DNA of 64,000 nt from Vibrio algicola (GCF_009601765.2 NZ_CP045699.1:806001-870000); one strand, 5' to 3'; shown: positions 20,088 through 30,683, numbered from the stretch's first letter. Notes: generated by a model from the letters alone, not told the origin. Numbers and translations: made by a program.

Positions 20088-21164
20088 TCAAGTCGTTATT
20101 TGTATACTGTTGATTAAGGCGTTTCTATTTTTCAAAAGGTAATAAATTTCACGTGCTATGTATCTTTTTAAGCAGCGTATAGCTTCCATTTTTGATAATC
20201 CATCAGCCGTTCGTTTTTTGATGTAATCCTTTGAACGCTGCTCAGTTCTAAGTCTACCAATCGCAATAATATGGAGTGCACTATTTGCAGCTCTATCACC
20301 ACCTCGATTAAGCCTGTGTCTATTGGTTTTTCCTGAGGATGCAGGTATAGGGCTAACTCCACATAACGCAGCAAAACTAGATTCAGAGTTTAAACGTTCA
20401 GGGTTATCACCCAACGTTATCAATAATTGTGCGGCGGATTCGTATCCAACGGCTTTTTGTTCGATTAATTCAGGAGCAAGCATGTCAACGATAGAAGAAA
20501 TCATTTTATCTAAATCCGCAATCTCGTCATGAAGTTCAAGATATCTACGAGCTAAGGATTTAAATACGATCCTATATGCGCTAGAAATATTTTTGTAAGC
20601 TGTTAAATCAGGTCTGCTTGATGCTAGTGTGCGAATCAAAGTCATACGAGTCATATGTCTTAATGTATCTCTTATTTCGTCGGGGGAAGATACAATGCTC
20701 GTTCTAATCATCTGAAGGGCAACAGTTCGAGCTGCCATTGCTGTTTTACGGCAACCTTTAAGTATTCTTAGCGACTCAACCATCCCATCTCGCGTCTTTG
20801 GCGTCACCGTGCGTAATTTACTATACGCGGCATGAGCAGCATTTTCTGCGTCTATTGTGTCATCCTTGCCTCGTTTTCTTCGATCAACCTTATCTGGTGC
20901 TGTTACTTCCAATACTTCAATGCCACTGCTTTGCATATAACGAAGCAAGCCCAAACCATACGTCCCTGAACACTCAATACCCACACGTGATATTTTACCA
21001 AATGAAGACATCCACTTTAGCATTTCCTTATATCCATGGCGGGTTGCTGGGAAGTATTCACTTGATAATACTTGATTAGAATCATTGACGATGGCAGCAA
21101 CGTGGATATCTTTATGAGTATCCACTCCACCAATGACATAAGATGAGATTGTACTGGTATTCAT
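20088..21164 (-). CDS. IS110-family transposase/recombinase
   Basis: 358 residues from ATG 21164, preceded by AAGGAG. N-terminal RuvC-like DEDD domain: first Asp in VIGGVDTHKDIHVAAI, Glu in RVGIECSGTYG, and D-D...D in KDDTIDAENAAHAA. C-terminal Transposase_20 domain with FAALCGVSPIPASSGK and the conserved Ser of SSGKTNRHRLNRGGDRAAN. Family enzymes are RNA-guided recombinases that use a bridge RNA from the element. Appears full length; the ORF runs 13 codons upstream but the ribosome site supports 21164. Confidence 0.94.
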   Translation of the reverse strand: MNTSTISSYVIGGVDTHKDIHVAAIVNDSNQVLSSEYFPATRHGYKEMLKWMSSFGKISRVGIECSGTYGLGLLRYMQSSGIEVLEVTAPDKVDRRKRGKDDTIDAENAAHAAYSKLRTVTPKTRDGMVESLRILKGCRKTAMAARTVALQMIRTSIVSSPDEIRDTLRHMTRMTLIRTLASSRPDLTAYKNISSAYRIVFKSLARRYLELHDEIADLDKMISSIVDMLAPELIEQKAVGYESAAQLLITLGDNPERLNSESSFAALCGVSPIPASSGKTNRHRLNRGGDRAANSALHIIAIGRLRTEQRSKDYIKKRTADGLSKMEAIRCLKRYIAREIYYLLKNRNALINSIQITT

Positions 21165-21179
21165 TATTGACTCCTTCAC

Positions 21180-22323
<1,144 letters not shown>

Positions 22324-22430
22324 CTATTGATATATGAGGTGATGATATCACCTCTAATTAGGTGGCCAAAATCACCGTACCACTACAACATCCAAGTATT
22401 GATTAGTCTTATCAGCGACAGGAGTTCACA

Positions 22431-22730
22431 ATGAAAGTTTATGGACAAAAAACGATAGAGGTCGTTGTTGATCGATGTTGTGATATCTGTGGTACTAGCG
22501 TGATGGTCGTCGATTCAAATGGCGTAAAGTTAGAAGAGGTTGGTGAACTGACTGCTAACTGGGGATTTGGGTCAAAAATGGACGGTATTACCCACCACCT
22601 TGATATGTGTGAAAGTTGTTTTCAAGTTGCATTATCTGCTCTAAAGGGGCATCGTAGATGCATTGTGATGTTCGATGATGAGCAAGACCTTCCCGATGAA
22701 AAATTTGGTCAACAACCTGTTGGTGGCTAA
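22431..22730 (+). CDS. Small protein with two CxxC motifs, unknown function
   Basis: 99 residues, ATG preceded by AGGAG. CCDICG (near 17-22) and CESC (near 63-66) could form one zinc site; between them lie VMVVDSNGVKLEEVGELTANWGFGSKMDG and HHLD. The C-terminus is acidic. I do not recognise a named family. It begins 43 bases from the IS3 end and runs the opposite way, and may be cassette-like cargo, but I found no attC site. Confidence 0.6.
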   Translation: MKVYGQKTIEVVVDRCCDICGTSVMVVDSNGVKLEEVGELTANWGFGSKMDGITHHLDMCESCFQVALSALKGHRRCIVMFDDEQDLPDEKFGQQPVGG

Positions 22731-23079
22731 AATCAGACTCGCTTGTTAGTGACAAAAGCCGTTTCCCAATTGTGCAACAGCCTGTTGCACAAATCAGTCA
22801 AAATCAAAAATGCCCCATTTAGCGTTACAAATCCATCACGCAGGCTGGGTCACGCAACTTGCGTGATAACTTACCTTTGCCCCATTATGCGTTTGCGAAC
22901 AGGTTTCCTGTAACCTATTATTTAGTAGTAATAAATTTTCTAATGGCCCTATGCAATGTTGTAACTGATTGTAGATTAAAAACTCCAATTTCTATCGTAA
23001 GTCGACAGAGTATATTCCTTACTTGAAAGAAAATGCACCCAGCTCAGTAGGGGCTAAGCCAGGCGCACAAAGCGTAAGG
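22731..23079. other. Gene-free stretch with palindromes
   Basis: No ORF of note. Holds a palindrome at 22770-22792 (arms TTGTGCAACA / TGTTGCACAA, three-base centre) and another at 22850-22866 (TCACGCAA-C-TTGCGTGA). The first may be a terminator or binding site for the small Cys protein gene; there is no T run. Confidence 0.6.
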
Positions 23080-24756
23080 TTAGAAGCGATAGCCAAAATT
23101 TAATGTCATCGCGTCTCGTGTTTCGCCTTTGTTGTACATAAAGGTCAGGTTGTAGTTTCGACCAAATTGCTTGTTAAACCCGACCACATACGCCCATTTG
23201 TTTAAATCCACTCCTATGTCGTAGTCAAACTCGATATCGCCAGTTTTAACGTGTCCGTCCATGCGCGGCTCAAGGCCTTGGTATTCCGCCCCAACAAAGA
23301 GTTGTGCTCGATAATCCACCAGCTGATAGCCAACCATAGGTTGTATGGTCGCAATAGGGTCGCCCCACTCAGTGGTCCCCTTAAGGCGTGTTTGTGAAAC
23401 AGTACCGGTGACCGAGGCAAAAAACTCGCGATACCCTACCGACAGTGTGGTACCGACACCTCGCAAGTCGTATTCAAGGTGCAGTGGGATCCCAACCCTT
23501 CCGGTGTCACATAAGAGACCGTAGCTTTCACTATCACAAAATTTATCCCCTAGTCCCGGTCGTCCGGGTAGCGTTGGTAGCTGGTTGAGCTTATCTCGGA
23601 TGAACTCTCCCGCCGCTCCAGTGTATTCGGCATCGACTTTTGCATCGACGTTGATTTTGCCGATGTAGCCAAACACATTCCAAAAAGGAAGAATGTTGAT
23701 ATCACCACGAATGCTTAGGCTCTCGGCTTTGACCGTACCAATTGAGTCTTCAGGATCAAACAGCTCGTTGAGCCTGACACCATCGAGGACAAAGTCGTTA
23801 AAGGGGATGTTCATGTTTTGATTTCGATAGGCGACCGACACCCCATACGGCCGTGGTAAATCAATGCCTTTTCTTCGGACTATGTCGCCCATTAATGGAA
23901 AGATGCGATCCAGCTTAACACTCACTTCACGAATACGCGGGTCGGATACTTCGCTAAGCAGTGTCTGGTGAATAATATCCACGCCGTGCTCTTCACTGTA
24001 GAGTGCGACAGGCTCTGTAATCGAAGTAACATGAACGGGTTTATTTTTCTGAGTCCCAGTGATGTCGATCGCTTTCTTGCTTAGGATCAACTTACCGCTT
24101 TCGAGTGTTGAAAAAGTGATGGTCTGGCGATATTGCTCAACACGAACACCCTCATATTCAAATGGCTTCGCATTGGTAATGGTCATCCGTTGAGGTACGC
24201 CGTCCTTCACTAAGAACTCAACACGCATAAAGCGAAAGTATGCGATGTCTTGCGGCAAGCCATATTTAGAGTAATTAAAGCTCACAATACTAGTGCCATT
24301 AGCCAAATCTGTCGCAGTGACGCTATTTGGGTCATAGCTTTGGGCGTAATCACGTAAACGGTATTCTGTGCGAGTGTTACGTTCAATTTCACTGATCGCA
24401 TCATCTTGCTCATCCAGTTCACTAGGGTTGTATTTGATGCGCAGATCAATGTTGCCCTTTTCGTCGGTATCTTTGACTAGGAATACTCGAGATTTACGCA
24501 CTTGGTCGCCGATAGTGATGGTGCGCTCCACATGTTCAACTAAGTGTTCCCCGGCTGTGAGCGAGCTCAAACCCAAGCGAGGTAAATCGTCGCTGATGCC
24601 ATAGCGATTAAATACCTCTTGACCATGAGCCATAATTTCTGAGTAGGTTTGTATGCCAGCCGATGTTTGCGGTTGTTCTGCACTAAGCCCGCCAAAGCTG
24701 ACAACGGAGCTGATAAGTGCAGTAAGTAGAATCGTTGTGTGTGCTAGTTTACGCAT
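23080..24756 (-). CDS. Outer-membrane beta-barrel protein with large N-terminal domain, unknown function
   Basis: 558 residues with a signal peptide (cleavage near GLSA-EQ). About residues 30-330 form a periplasmic-looking mixed domain (no family recognised). The C-terminal part has alternating amphipathic strands (LEYDLRGVGTTLSVGYREFFASVTGTV, QLFVGAEYQGLEP, NLTFMYNKGETRDAMTLNFGYRF) and ends in Phe, the BAM signal of outer-membrane barrels. Two Cys (CDSESYGLLCD) may form a disulphide. The next gene upstream, on the same strand, is also a probable barrel; the two may act together. Confidence 0.7.
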   Translation of the reverse strand: MRKLAHTTILLTALISSVVSFGGLSAEQPQTSAGIQTYSEIMAHGQEVFNRYGISDDLPRLGLSSLTAGEHLVEHVERTITIGDQVRKSRVFLVKDTDEKGNIDLRIKYNPSELDEQDDAISEIERNTRTEYRLRDYAQSYDPNSVTATDLANGTSIVSFNYSKYGLPQDIAYFRFMRVEFLVKDGVPQRMTITNAKPFEYEGVRVEQYRQTITFSTLESGKLILSKKAIDITGTQKNKPVHVTSITEPVALYSEEHGVDIIHQTLLSEVSDPRIREVSVKLDRIFPLMGDIVRRKGIDLPRPYGVSVAYRNQNMNIPFNDFVLDGVRLNELFDPEDSIGTVKAESLSIRGDINILPFWNVFGYIGKINVDAKVDAEYTGAAGEFIRDKLNQLPTLPGRPGLGDKFCDSESYGLLCDTGRVGIPLHLEYDLRGVGTTLSVGYREFFASVTGTVSQTRLKGTTEWGDPIATIQPMVGYQLVDYRAQLFVGAEYQGLEPRMDGHVKTGDIEFDYDIGVDLNKWAYVVGFNKQFGRNYNLTFMYNKGETRDAMTLNFGYRF

Positions 24757-24981
24757 AGTGTTTTAGTTCCAAATCCATCGATTTTCACCCCTATGAAAAT
24801 TCAATGGTTTGCTATTCACAGAACGGCCATGTTCTGTGTTTGTGTTCATGGCCCAGACTGTATTAAGTGGGCTTGGCAATAATTTTATCGCTGAACATCG
24901 CGCGCCAATAATCGGGTTTGGAGGACCAGATCCTACCGAAATAGGGTCGGAGCCTTGCACATTGCTGATTGGGCCAAAAAC

Positions 24982-25008
24982 AAAAAAAGCCTGCGTTTTC
25001 ACGCAGGC
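24982..25008 (-). terminator. Rho-independent terminator after the smaller barrel gene
   Basis: On the minus strand: GCCTGCGT-GAAA-ACGCAGGC followed by T7. It separates the two outer-membrane genes into distinct transcripts. Confidence 0.92.
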
Positions 25009-25043
25009 GATTTAAGGACAGTAGGACAGGTGAGATGAGAGTG

Positions 25044-25802
25044 TTATAGGTATACTTTGTAGTTAAACCATACGCGGTTTTCATTGATGTCGACGTGTTT
25101 GCTACTCGACTCCATGCTGCCCGAGGTGTTTTCGAACTTAACTTGGCCCCAACGGGTTTTATCTGCGCTCAGTGGTGTAGCCGCCATTAAGGTGGTTTTC
25201 ACTGTGGTTGAGTCAATGTCACCGCTCAAGTAAGTCACTTCTGGGTATAACGCTAAGAACGTGCCATCTTGGCCAGTTTTCCATACCGCGTATGCCGCGC
25301 CCATTCCGCCAACTAGGCTATCGTCAGTGACGTTAAACGCACTCATTGACTGGTCAGAGTAAGTCCCGGTTAGAGCGTCAACACGGGCAAAAAACGTTAG
25401 TGAGTCAATTGGGGTGCGGAAAATTGAAATGGCACCGAGTGCGGCCGTGGTTGCCGTGTCATTATCGACAACATCAAGCGACACAGCGACACGTGGCGAG
25501 ACCGAGTTACCAGTATTGAATACATGGAAGTACTGGAAGCGACTATCACTGTACTCGCCTTCTTTGTTCATTGTTCCTTCTAGCGAGAACATCGACTCCA
25601 TACCATTTTCGTATTGGTAAGAGATAGACCCAGAGGCTTTAACGTCGCCATTATTGCTTGCACCGACATAAAAAGTTGAGTAGGCGCGAGTCATATCTGA
25701 TGCGTCAAGTGCTTCGCTGTTTGCATTGTCTGCAGCGTGAGCGCCTGAAACTAGCGTAGTGCCGATAAGAGTGATTAAGAGTGCTTTTTTAAAATGGTTC
25801 AT
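25044..25802 (-). CDS. Probable outer-membrane beta-barrel protein
   Basis: 252 residues with a signal peptide (LISLIGTTLVSGAHA-type, cleaved before ADNANSE). Many short amphipathic strands of alternating polarity (STFYVGASNNGDVKASGSISYQYENG, SRFQYFHVFN, RVWFNYKVYL) suggest an 8-12 strand barrel or a periplasmic beta protein; the last residue is Leu. No family recognised. Expressed from its own promoter upstream of 25802. Confidence 0.65.
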   Translation of the reverse strand: MNHFKKALLITLIGTTLVSGAHAADNANSEALDASDMTRAYSTFYVGASNNGDVKASGSISYQYENGMESMFSLEGTMNKEGEYSDSRFQYFHVFNTGNSVSPRVAVSLDVVDNDTATTAALGAISIFRTPIDSLTFFARVDALTGTYSDQSMSAFNVTDDSLVGGMGAAYAVWKTGQDGTFLALYPEVTYLSGDIDSTTVKTTLMAATPLSADKTRWGQVKFENTSGSMESSSKHVDINENRVWFNYKVYL

Positions 25803-25983
25803 AGTGTAGATTCCACAAGTTGTTTTGATTGGGTATGTGGAGATTTTATGAGGGAATTAGAAAGCGAGTTAATCGCATATGATCGATTAAATCCTATAAA
25901 GTGAGCGTAATAGCGTAGTTATGATGATTAATCAGCGACGTTTCCTCGAGAGGCGAATAAATCAGAGTACGGTATAAATAGAA

Positions 25984-26009
25984 ACAGCCTTGACGAGAAT
26001 CAAGGCTGT
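25984..26009 (-). terminator. Terminator after the FUSC gene
   Basis: Perfect ten-base arms ACAGCCTTGA / TCAAGGCTGT, six-base loop, T-rich downstream on the minus strand, 30 bases after the FUSC stop. Confidence 0.85.
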
Positions 26010-26038
26010 GGCATTAAGGACGTTCAGGCGGGAAGTGA

Positions 26039-27130
26039 TTATTTATCGAACGCGACCTTCGTTTTACAGGGTGTAAGTAGATCGGAAACAAGTTTGGCTA
26101 TCGCCAGAATAATCAATACATAGACCAGCATCATCAGCGGCATTTCGATAGTATAGTAAGGCGTGAGGTTTAACGCGCTGGAGGAGAGTACCAACAGCAA
26201 GTTGACGCCGAGCACGCGAAAAATCCCCAATCGCACAGTATCGAACACCTTCCAAATAGCCACAATGTTAATGAAGTAAAACGCGAGCAACTGCCACAAT
26301 TTAGTGAAGGATGGCATGATCAACGAGTACTGTAGTAGGTAGAATCCCCCTAAACCAATGGCGCCAAAGCACGCATCTCTAATCGCACTGGTGGGTAGCG
26401 GGGGAAGATTGGTGGCAAAGATGCCGGCAATCATTGGGAATACAAAGCCGCCAGGAATGGGCAGATAGACCCACGCCAATATGCAGGCCAGAAAGGTACT
26501 GGTCCCTTGCAGCACTTTTCTCCAATCGTCTTTAAGATGCTGCTTTAGGCTGCGTTGTCTTAACGAAGGTTTATGACTTGAATAACGCTGGGCCATATAA
26601 AGTAAGGCTGCAGGTAGCAGAGGCTCAGTCGGCGGCATTTTCCAAGTCGATTCGAGGTTGTGTTCAATGTCTGCGAGGTAATTGGCCAAGTCACTGGGCT
26701 TATGGCTGAGGCTGTCAAGAAGATGCACAATCACATCGACTTCTCTCACTCTTTCTAAGCACTGGTGCTGATAATACTTCAAGTCGTAGCTGCCATGATT
26801 CGGCAGCTCAAGCAAGTGATGAAGCTGACTGACATTGCGCTGAATATGCTCAATGTTCTCGCTAGTTAGCCTGCCATTGTGATAGTGATTGAGCGCTCGC
26901 AGTAACTCGGCATGTAGCTGCCAATAGCGATGTGCAAATACCGTCTCAGTACTCACTGGCCAAATTAGGCGATATATGAAGGTAAATACACCAATTCCCA
27001 GTAAGGTTTCTTGTAACCTTAGGATGATGTAGTCAAAGGTATTTAAGCTGTCGAAGCCTCCCATACAGCAGATGATGGTACAGACGGTGTAGCCTTGAAC
27101 AAAGAGATAGCCGCGCTTTTCATCGCTCAC
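26039..27130 (-). pseudogene. FUSC-family efflux transporter, N-terminally truncated
   Basis: 363 residues; AaeB/FUSC proteins normally run to about 650-700. Present are the end of the first membrane domain (GYLFVQGYTVCTIICCMGGFDSL, RLQETLLGIGVFTFIYRLIWP), the cytoplasmic helical region and the second membrane domain (LQGTSTFLACILAWVYLPIPGGFVFPMIAGIFA onward). The first membrane helices are missing. Just upstream is a 24-codon fragment that reads like the start of an HlyD/AaeA adaptor, so a deletion probably joined the adaptor's start to the interior of FUSC. A shortened protein could start at GTG 27130, but transport function is doubtful. Confidence 0.75.
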
Positions 27131-27201
27131 GAATAAAAGTTGGCGACCACGGCTCCAGCCCCCAGAACTAGGAGCAGAGTCACCAAATAGCGCTTAACCA
27201 T
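27127..27201 (-). pseudogene. HlyD/AaeA-type adaptor, N-terminal remnant
   Basis: ATG 27201 follows AAGGGG. Product MVKRYLVTLLLVLGAGAVVA-NFYS then TGA: a basic start plus one membrane anchor, as at the N-terminus of membrane-fusion adaptors. The usual order is DUF1656 - HlyD - FUSC, which is what flanks it. Everything after the anchor is gone. Confidence 0.6.
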
Positions 27202-27214
27202 TTTCTTCCCCTTA

Positions 27215-27427
27215 TTAAACAATCGAAATAACTTGGCTGAACGCGCCAGTAAAAATCACAAACAGACATATCTCTGCCAGAGTCGGGTGAGAAATGTATC
27301 GATAGAGCCCAGTTTTGACTGACATTTTGGTGGTTAGTAGGGTAAGCCCATACGCAAGGGCCGCAACTAATAGCAGTGGCGTGAAATAGACTTCACCCCA
27401 AGCGATTTCGTGAGGGATAGCGTGCAT
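27215..27427 (-). CDS. DUF1656 family inner-membrane protein
   Basis: 70 residues from ATG 27427: MHAIPHEIAWGEVYFTPLLLV, matching the DUF1656 opening P-H-E...G-x-V-Y-x-P-P-L-L, with two membrane helices (about 13-33 and 48-68). DUF1656 proteins (AaeX-like) are the small partners of FUSC/HlyD efflux systems. The ORF extends 25 codons further upstream but that part has no family support. It is 13 bases upstream of the adaptor remnant. Confidence 0.75.
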   Translation of the reverse strand: MHAIPHEIAWGEVYFTPLLLVAALAYGLTLLTTKMSVKTGLYRYISHPTLAEICLFVIFTGAFSQVISIV

Positions 27428-27503
27428 AAATGATCTCTGTATAGCGTCTTTGCCGAGAGAGTAACTGCACTTAGTGCGATTCAACACTCGCATCCTATTC
27501 ACT

Positions 27504-27588
27504 GATGATTCGAATATGTAGGGTTTGGTCCTTCATATGCGATTGGTTCGCCGCAAAAAAAACGTCAATACTAGGCCCATCAACACGA
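27504..27588 (+). repeat. 85-bp upstream repeat, copy 1
   Basis: About 76 of 85 positions match the copy at 30733-30817 with no gaps. Both begin GATGATT and end CATCAACACGA; the most constant part is TATGTAGGGTTTGGTCC. It lies 71 bases before the serine-hydrolase ATG. Probably a shared promoter/operator. Confidence 0.85.
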
Positions 27589-27659
27589 AATAGACGAACT
27601 TATCTTTAAGGTTCACTTTAGGTCACACTTTTTAGACTTCATCATTGAGAGATACCAAA

Positions 27660-28946
27660 ATGAAAAAACTCATCGCTTTATCAATCGCAGCAGCAATTAC
27701 TTCAGGCGCAGCAATGGCCAACGTCATTGTTAATGAGACAACAACCAACAAAGCGGTTGCCGAAACTCACGACTTTTTCCTTGAAAAAGGAAATCGAGTG
27801 AAGCTTCAGTTCCCGATTGCTGAATCTCATTTCGCATGGCAAAACATTAGCCGCTTCTTTAACACGGCTCAGATTGAACGTGATGGCGCAGTTTATCAAT
27901 TTTCTTACTCTATCGATGACAATATTGGCAATATCAAAGCCACCGTTCAAGGCAAAGAACTTACCCTTAACCAACATTTAGATAATTATCCAGTTGATGC
28001 TTTCCTGGTGGTTAAAAATGGTGAGATTGTTTTCGAGCGCTACAACACCATGCGAAAAACAGATAAACACAACTGGTTTTCAAACTCGAAAATTACCACA
28101 GGTATCGAACTTGCGAAGTTAGTCGAAGAAGGCAAAGTTAACGAACAAGATCCAGTTTCAAAATACATTCCAGAGCTTAAAGGTTCAGCTTGGGACACAG
28201 TGAAGGTTATCGACGTTGCAAACATGGCGACAGGTTTGAACGCAACCGAGCACGACGAACCCAGTCCAGATTCACGTACCAACCCAGAGCAGCCGTTTTT
28301 TAAATGGCTAGTTTCTATCGGAGTATTTGACGGTGACTCAACACAAAAGCCGCTTGATGTATTGAGTGAAATGACGCGCCGCCAAGAAGCGGGTAAAACA
28401 TTCGAATACAACTCGATCAATACGTTTGTGCTTGCTCGAATCATTGAGAATGTTCGCGGTCTGCCAATGAACGAAATAATCAGCCGAGACTTATGGCAGA
28501 AAATGGGTGCAAACAATGATGCATACACGGTTGTTTCACCGATCGGCGGTTACCCACTAATGTTCTTCTCCATGAACTCAACCATCGAAGATATGGCTAA
28601 GTTTGGTATGCTATTAACGCCATCAGGGTCGAAACTGGGAGAGGGTGCGGTGTCTGAAAAAGTCGTGCAACGAATCCAAGCTTCTGGCAAACAAGAAGCA
28701 TTCGAAGGTGGTTACGTTGGTAAAGTGATGGCCAATTCATTCTACAACGACAGCAACCTTAAGAACGGTTACATGTTTGATACCATCTTTGAAGATGGAG
28801 ATTTATATAAAGGCGGCGTTGGCGGTCAGGGTATTTACATTTCACCGGACAAAGATCTCGTTGTTACGTTTTTCTCCACAAGCACAGGTAAGAACCAAGA
28901 AGAAACCTATGCCCGAGAAATCGCAAAATACTTCGCAGACAAGTAA
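27660..28946 (+). CDS. Exported serine hydrolase of the beta-lactamase (class C/esterase) family
   Basis: 428 residues with signal peptide (MKKLIALSIAAAITSGAAMA). Beta-lactamase-fold core: nucleophile motif Ser141-N-S-Lys144 in NWFSNSKITTG, Tyr motif EYNSINTFVLARII, and the late Gly-rich segment GGVGGQGIYISPD, where many relatives have G-H-G-G-Q-G. Closest in feel to 6-aminohexanoate-dimer hydrolase/esterase-type proteins rather than true beta-lactamases. Substrate unknown. Its upstream region shares the 85-bp repeat with the M20 peptidase gene, so the two secreted hydrolases may be coregulated. ATG 27660 is chosen for the clean signal peptide. Confidence 0.8.
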   Translation: MKKLIALSIAAAITSGAAMANVIVNETTTNKAVAETHDFFLEKGNRVKLQFPIAESHFAWQNISRFFNTAQIERDGAVYQFSYSIDDNIGNIKATVQGKELTLNQHLDNYPVDAFLVVKNGEIVFERYNTMRKTDKHNWFSNSKITTGIELAKLVEEGKVNEQDPVSKYIPELKGSAWDTVKVIDVANMATGLNATEHDEPSPDSRTNPEQPFFKWLVSIGVFDGDSTQKPLDVLSEMTRRQEAGKTFEYNSINTFVLARIIENVRGLPMNEIISRDLWQKMGANNDAYTVVSPIGGYPLMFFSMNSTIEDMAKFGMLLTPSGSKLGEGAVSEKVVQRIQASGKQEAFEGGYVGKVMANSFYNDSNLKNGYMFDTIFEDGDLYKGGVGGQGIYISPDKDLVVTFFSTSTGKNQEETYAREIAKYFADK

Positions 28947-28983
28947 TATAACTGTAACGAGTTATTTTAAAGAAATCGCACTA

Positions 28984-29008
28984 GCCTCGACTCAAGTCGG
29001 GGCTTTTG
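28984..29008 (+). terminator. Rho-independent terminator after the serine hydrolase gene
   Basis: Arms AGCCTCGACT / AGTCGGGGCT (one mismatch) with a two-base turn, followed by TTTT. Confidence 0.7.
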
Positions 29009-29092
29009 TCGAGGAGAGTAAGTTCTAGAAAGTGAGCGCGAATAGTGGCGCTCCCTAATAGATATGTCATTCTCTTTTTAAACAATTTAACA

Positions 29093-30595
29093 ATGATTGG
29101 ACCTAAAATGGCACTGAAAATCAGGCAGTCTAAAAATTATCTTCGGTTGGTTTACTTTGCACCCATTGTGTTAATAGTTTGCACTGTCGCGATACTCACA
29201 TCATTGAGCGTTAGAGATACGCTACGATCTTTGGGCGATAGCTATGCAGAAAGTTATAGCCGGATCGTGTTGAATGTCTCGATGGAGAACAAATCGGCTT
29301 TGGTTGCGCCACAACAGTGCGGTTTCTTGCAACAAGTGCTGCGTTATGAGAGAGAAATATTAGAGATGCAAATAGTCTCTAATAACCAAATTGTTTGCTC
29401 ATCATTTGGAGAAGTAGGAACCCGTGAGATTGTCGATATTGAAACGCTCGGCAATGAATCCCAGATATTTCAACTTGCCGCAATGCCCATGTCGAAAAAG
29501 GATTTATCCGTTGCGGTAATCAATAGGAGAAATCTTAACGGGCAAGAATACTACGCCGTATCCCTCATCGATTTAGATTACTTGCGAGCGAGTTTAGGTT
29601 ATCGAACTGACTACAGAGTCAGTTCATCGGCGCTTTTTATTGGTGAAGATTCAGCACCTTACAATACGCCACGTGCCTCTGGTTGGTTTGCTTATGTCGC
29701 GCAAACGGACATTCCTCAGCATCAAATCCAAGTTATCGCGAGCAACGAATTGATCATAGAGAAAACCTGGTTTTACTCTTTGGCCGCGATCCCGGGTACT
29801 TTGGCCGTGTACATTGGTTTTTTCTTTATTCGTCGACACTTTATTCGCAATCAAGGTTTTCATAATGAAGTGAAACAAGCCATTCGTCGCAAAGAGTTTA
29901 TCTTGCATTACCAGCCGCAAATGGATTGCAATACGGGAGAACTGTCAGGTGTTGAAGCGTTAGTGCGTTGGATGCACCCTGAGCGCGGTTTGATTTACCC
30001 AGATGTGTTTATTCCCGTTCTAGAAGAGTTTGATCTCATTGACCAACTGACTGATATTGTGGTCGAGAGGGCCATCAGTGATTTCTCCTCTTATTCTTTT
30101 TCTCAACCTTTTCATTTAGGGATTAACTTTCCTCCTGGTTATTTTGTCTCTTCTGACAAGCAGAGGTTACTGATTGAACAAGCCGCGCTACTGAGAGAGC
30201 GAGGTATTCACTTGGGATTAGAGATCACCGAACGCCAATTGCTTGATAGCAGTGCTAAATCCGCCATTGCGTCTTTGCGTCAGTCTGGTTTAGAGGTGCT
30301 GATCGACGATTTCGGAACAGGGCAAACATCCCTTGCCATGCTGGAAACTACGCCAATTGATTACCTAAAAATAGATAAGTGTTTTGTCGATAGTATCGGG
30401 TCGCAAAGCGCAACAGCACCAGTGCTGGATGCGATTATCTCTATGGCAAAAGGTCTTGATTTGAACATAATTACTGAGGGGGTCGAAGAGCAAAATCAGG
30501 CGGATTATCTCGTCTCTCGAGGGGTATATATCCACCAAGGCTACTTGTACAGTAAACCCGTTCCGTTTGAATCCCTCGCACTACCCGTTAAGTAA
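29093..30595 (+). CDS. c-di-GMP phosphodiesterase, CSS-motif sensor plus EAL domain
   Basis: About 500 residues. Membrane helix (YLRLVYFAPIVLIVCTVAIL), periplasmic domain with the CSS motif (NNQIVCSSFG), second membrane helix (WFYSLAAIPGTLAVYIGFFFI) and a C-terminal EAL domain. The EAL domain looks active: G-V-E-A-L-V-R-W with catalytic Glu, NFPP loop, ITERQLL, DDFGTG and ITEGVEE are all kept. CSS-type PDEs sense periplasmic redox through the Cys residues. Start uncertain: ATG 29093, ATG 29108 and GTG 29045 are in frame and none has a good ribosome site. Confidence 0.88.
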   Translation: MIGPKMALKIRQSKNYLRLVYFAPIVLIVCTVAILTSLSVRDTLRSLGDSYAESYSRIVLNVSMENKSALVAPQQCGFLQQVLRYEREILEMQIVSNNQIVCSSFGEVGTREIVDIETLGNESQIFQLAAMPMSKKDLSVAVINRRNLNGQEYYAVSLIDLDYLRASLGYRTDYRVSSSALFIGEDSAPYNTPRASGWFAYVAQTDIPQHQIQVIASNELIIEKTWFYSLAAIPGTLAVYIGFFFIRRHFIRNQGFHNEVKQAIRRKEFILHYQPQMDCNTGELSGVEALVRWMHPERGLIYPDVFIPVLEEFDLIDQLTDIVVERAISDFSSYSFSQPFHLGINFPPGYFVSSDKQRLLIEQAALLRERGIHLGLEITERQLLDSSAKSAIASLRQSGLEVLIDDFGTGQTSLAMLETTPIDYLKIDKCFVDSIGSQSATAPVLDAIISMAKGLDLNIITEGVEEQNQADYLVSRGVYIHQGYLYSKPVPFESLALPVK

Positions 30596-30603
30596 TAACC
30601 TCT

Positions 30604-30632
30604 CGGCACGACACCGAGTCAGTGCCGTTTTT
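30604..30632 (+). terminator. Rho-independent terminator after the EAL gene
   Basis: Stem CGGCAC / GTGCCG with a 12-base loop, followed by TTTTT. Confidence 0.75.
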
Positions 30633-30683
30633 ATCCGCCTGTTATAACGCGAACTCCACGCCCATTCACCCCACTAGGTTGTC

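Noticed and set aside
22731..23079. Integron attC site
   Set aside because: The palindromes do not show the R/L box arrangement and neighbouring genes are not cassette-like in a row.
24763..25002. A 79-codon ORF between the two barrel genes
   Set aside because: It runs through the terminator of the upstream gene; no recognisable domain.
28040..28528. A 162-codon antisense ORF in the serine hydrolase gene
   Set aside because: Antisense to a well-supported gene, no domain.
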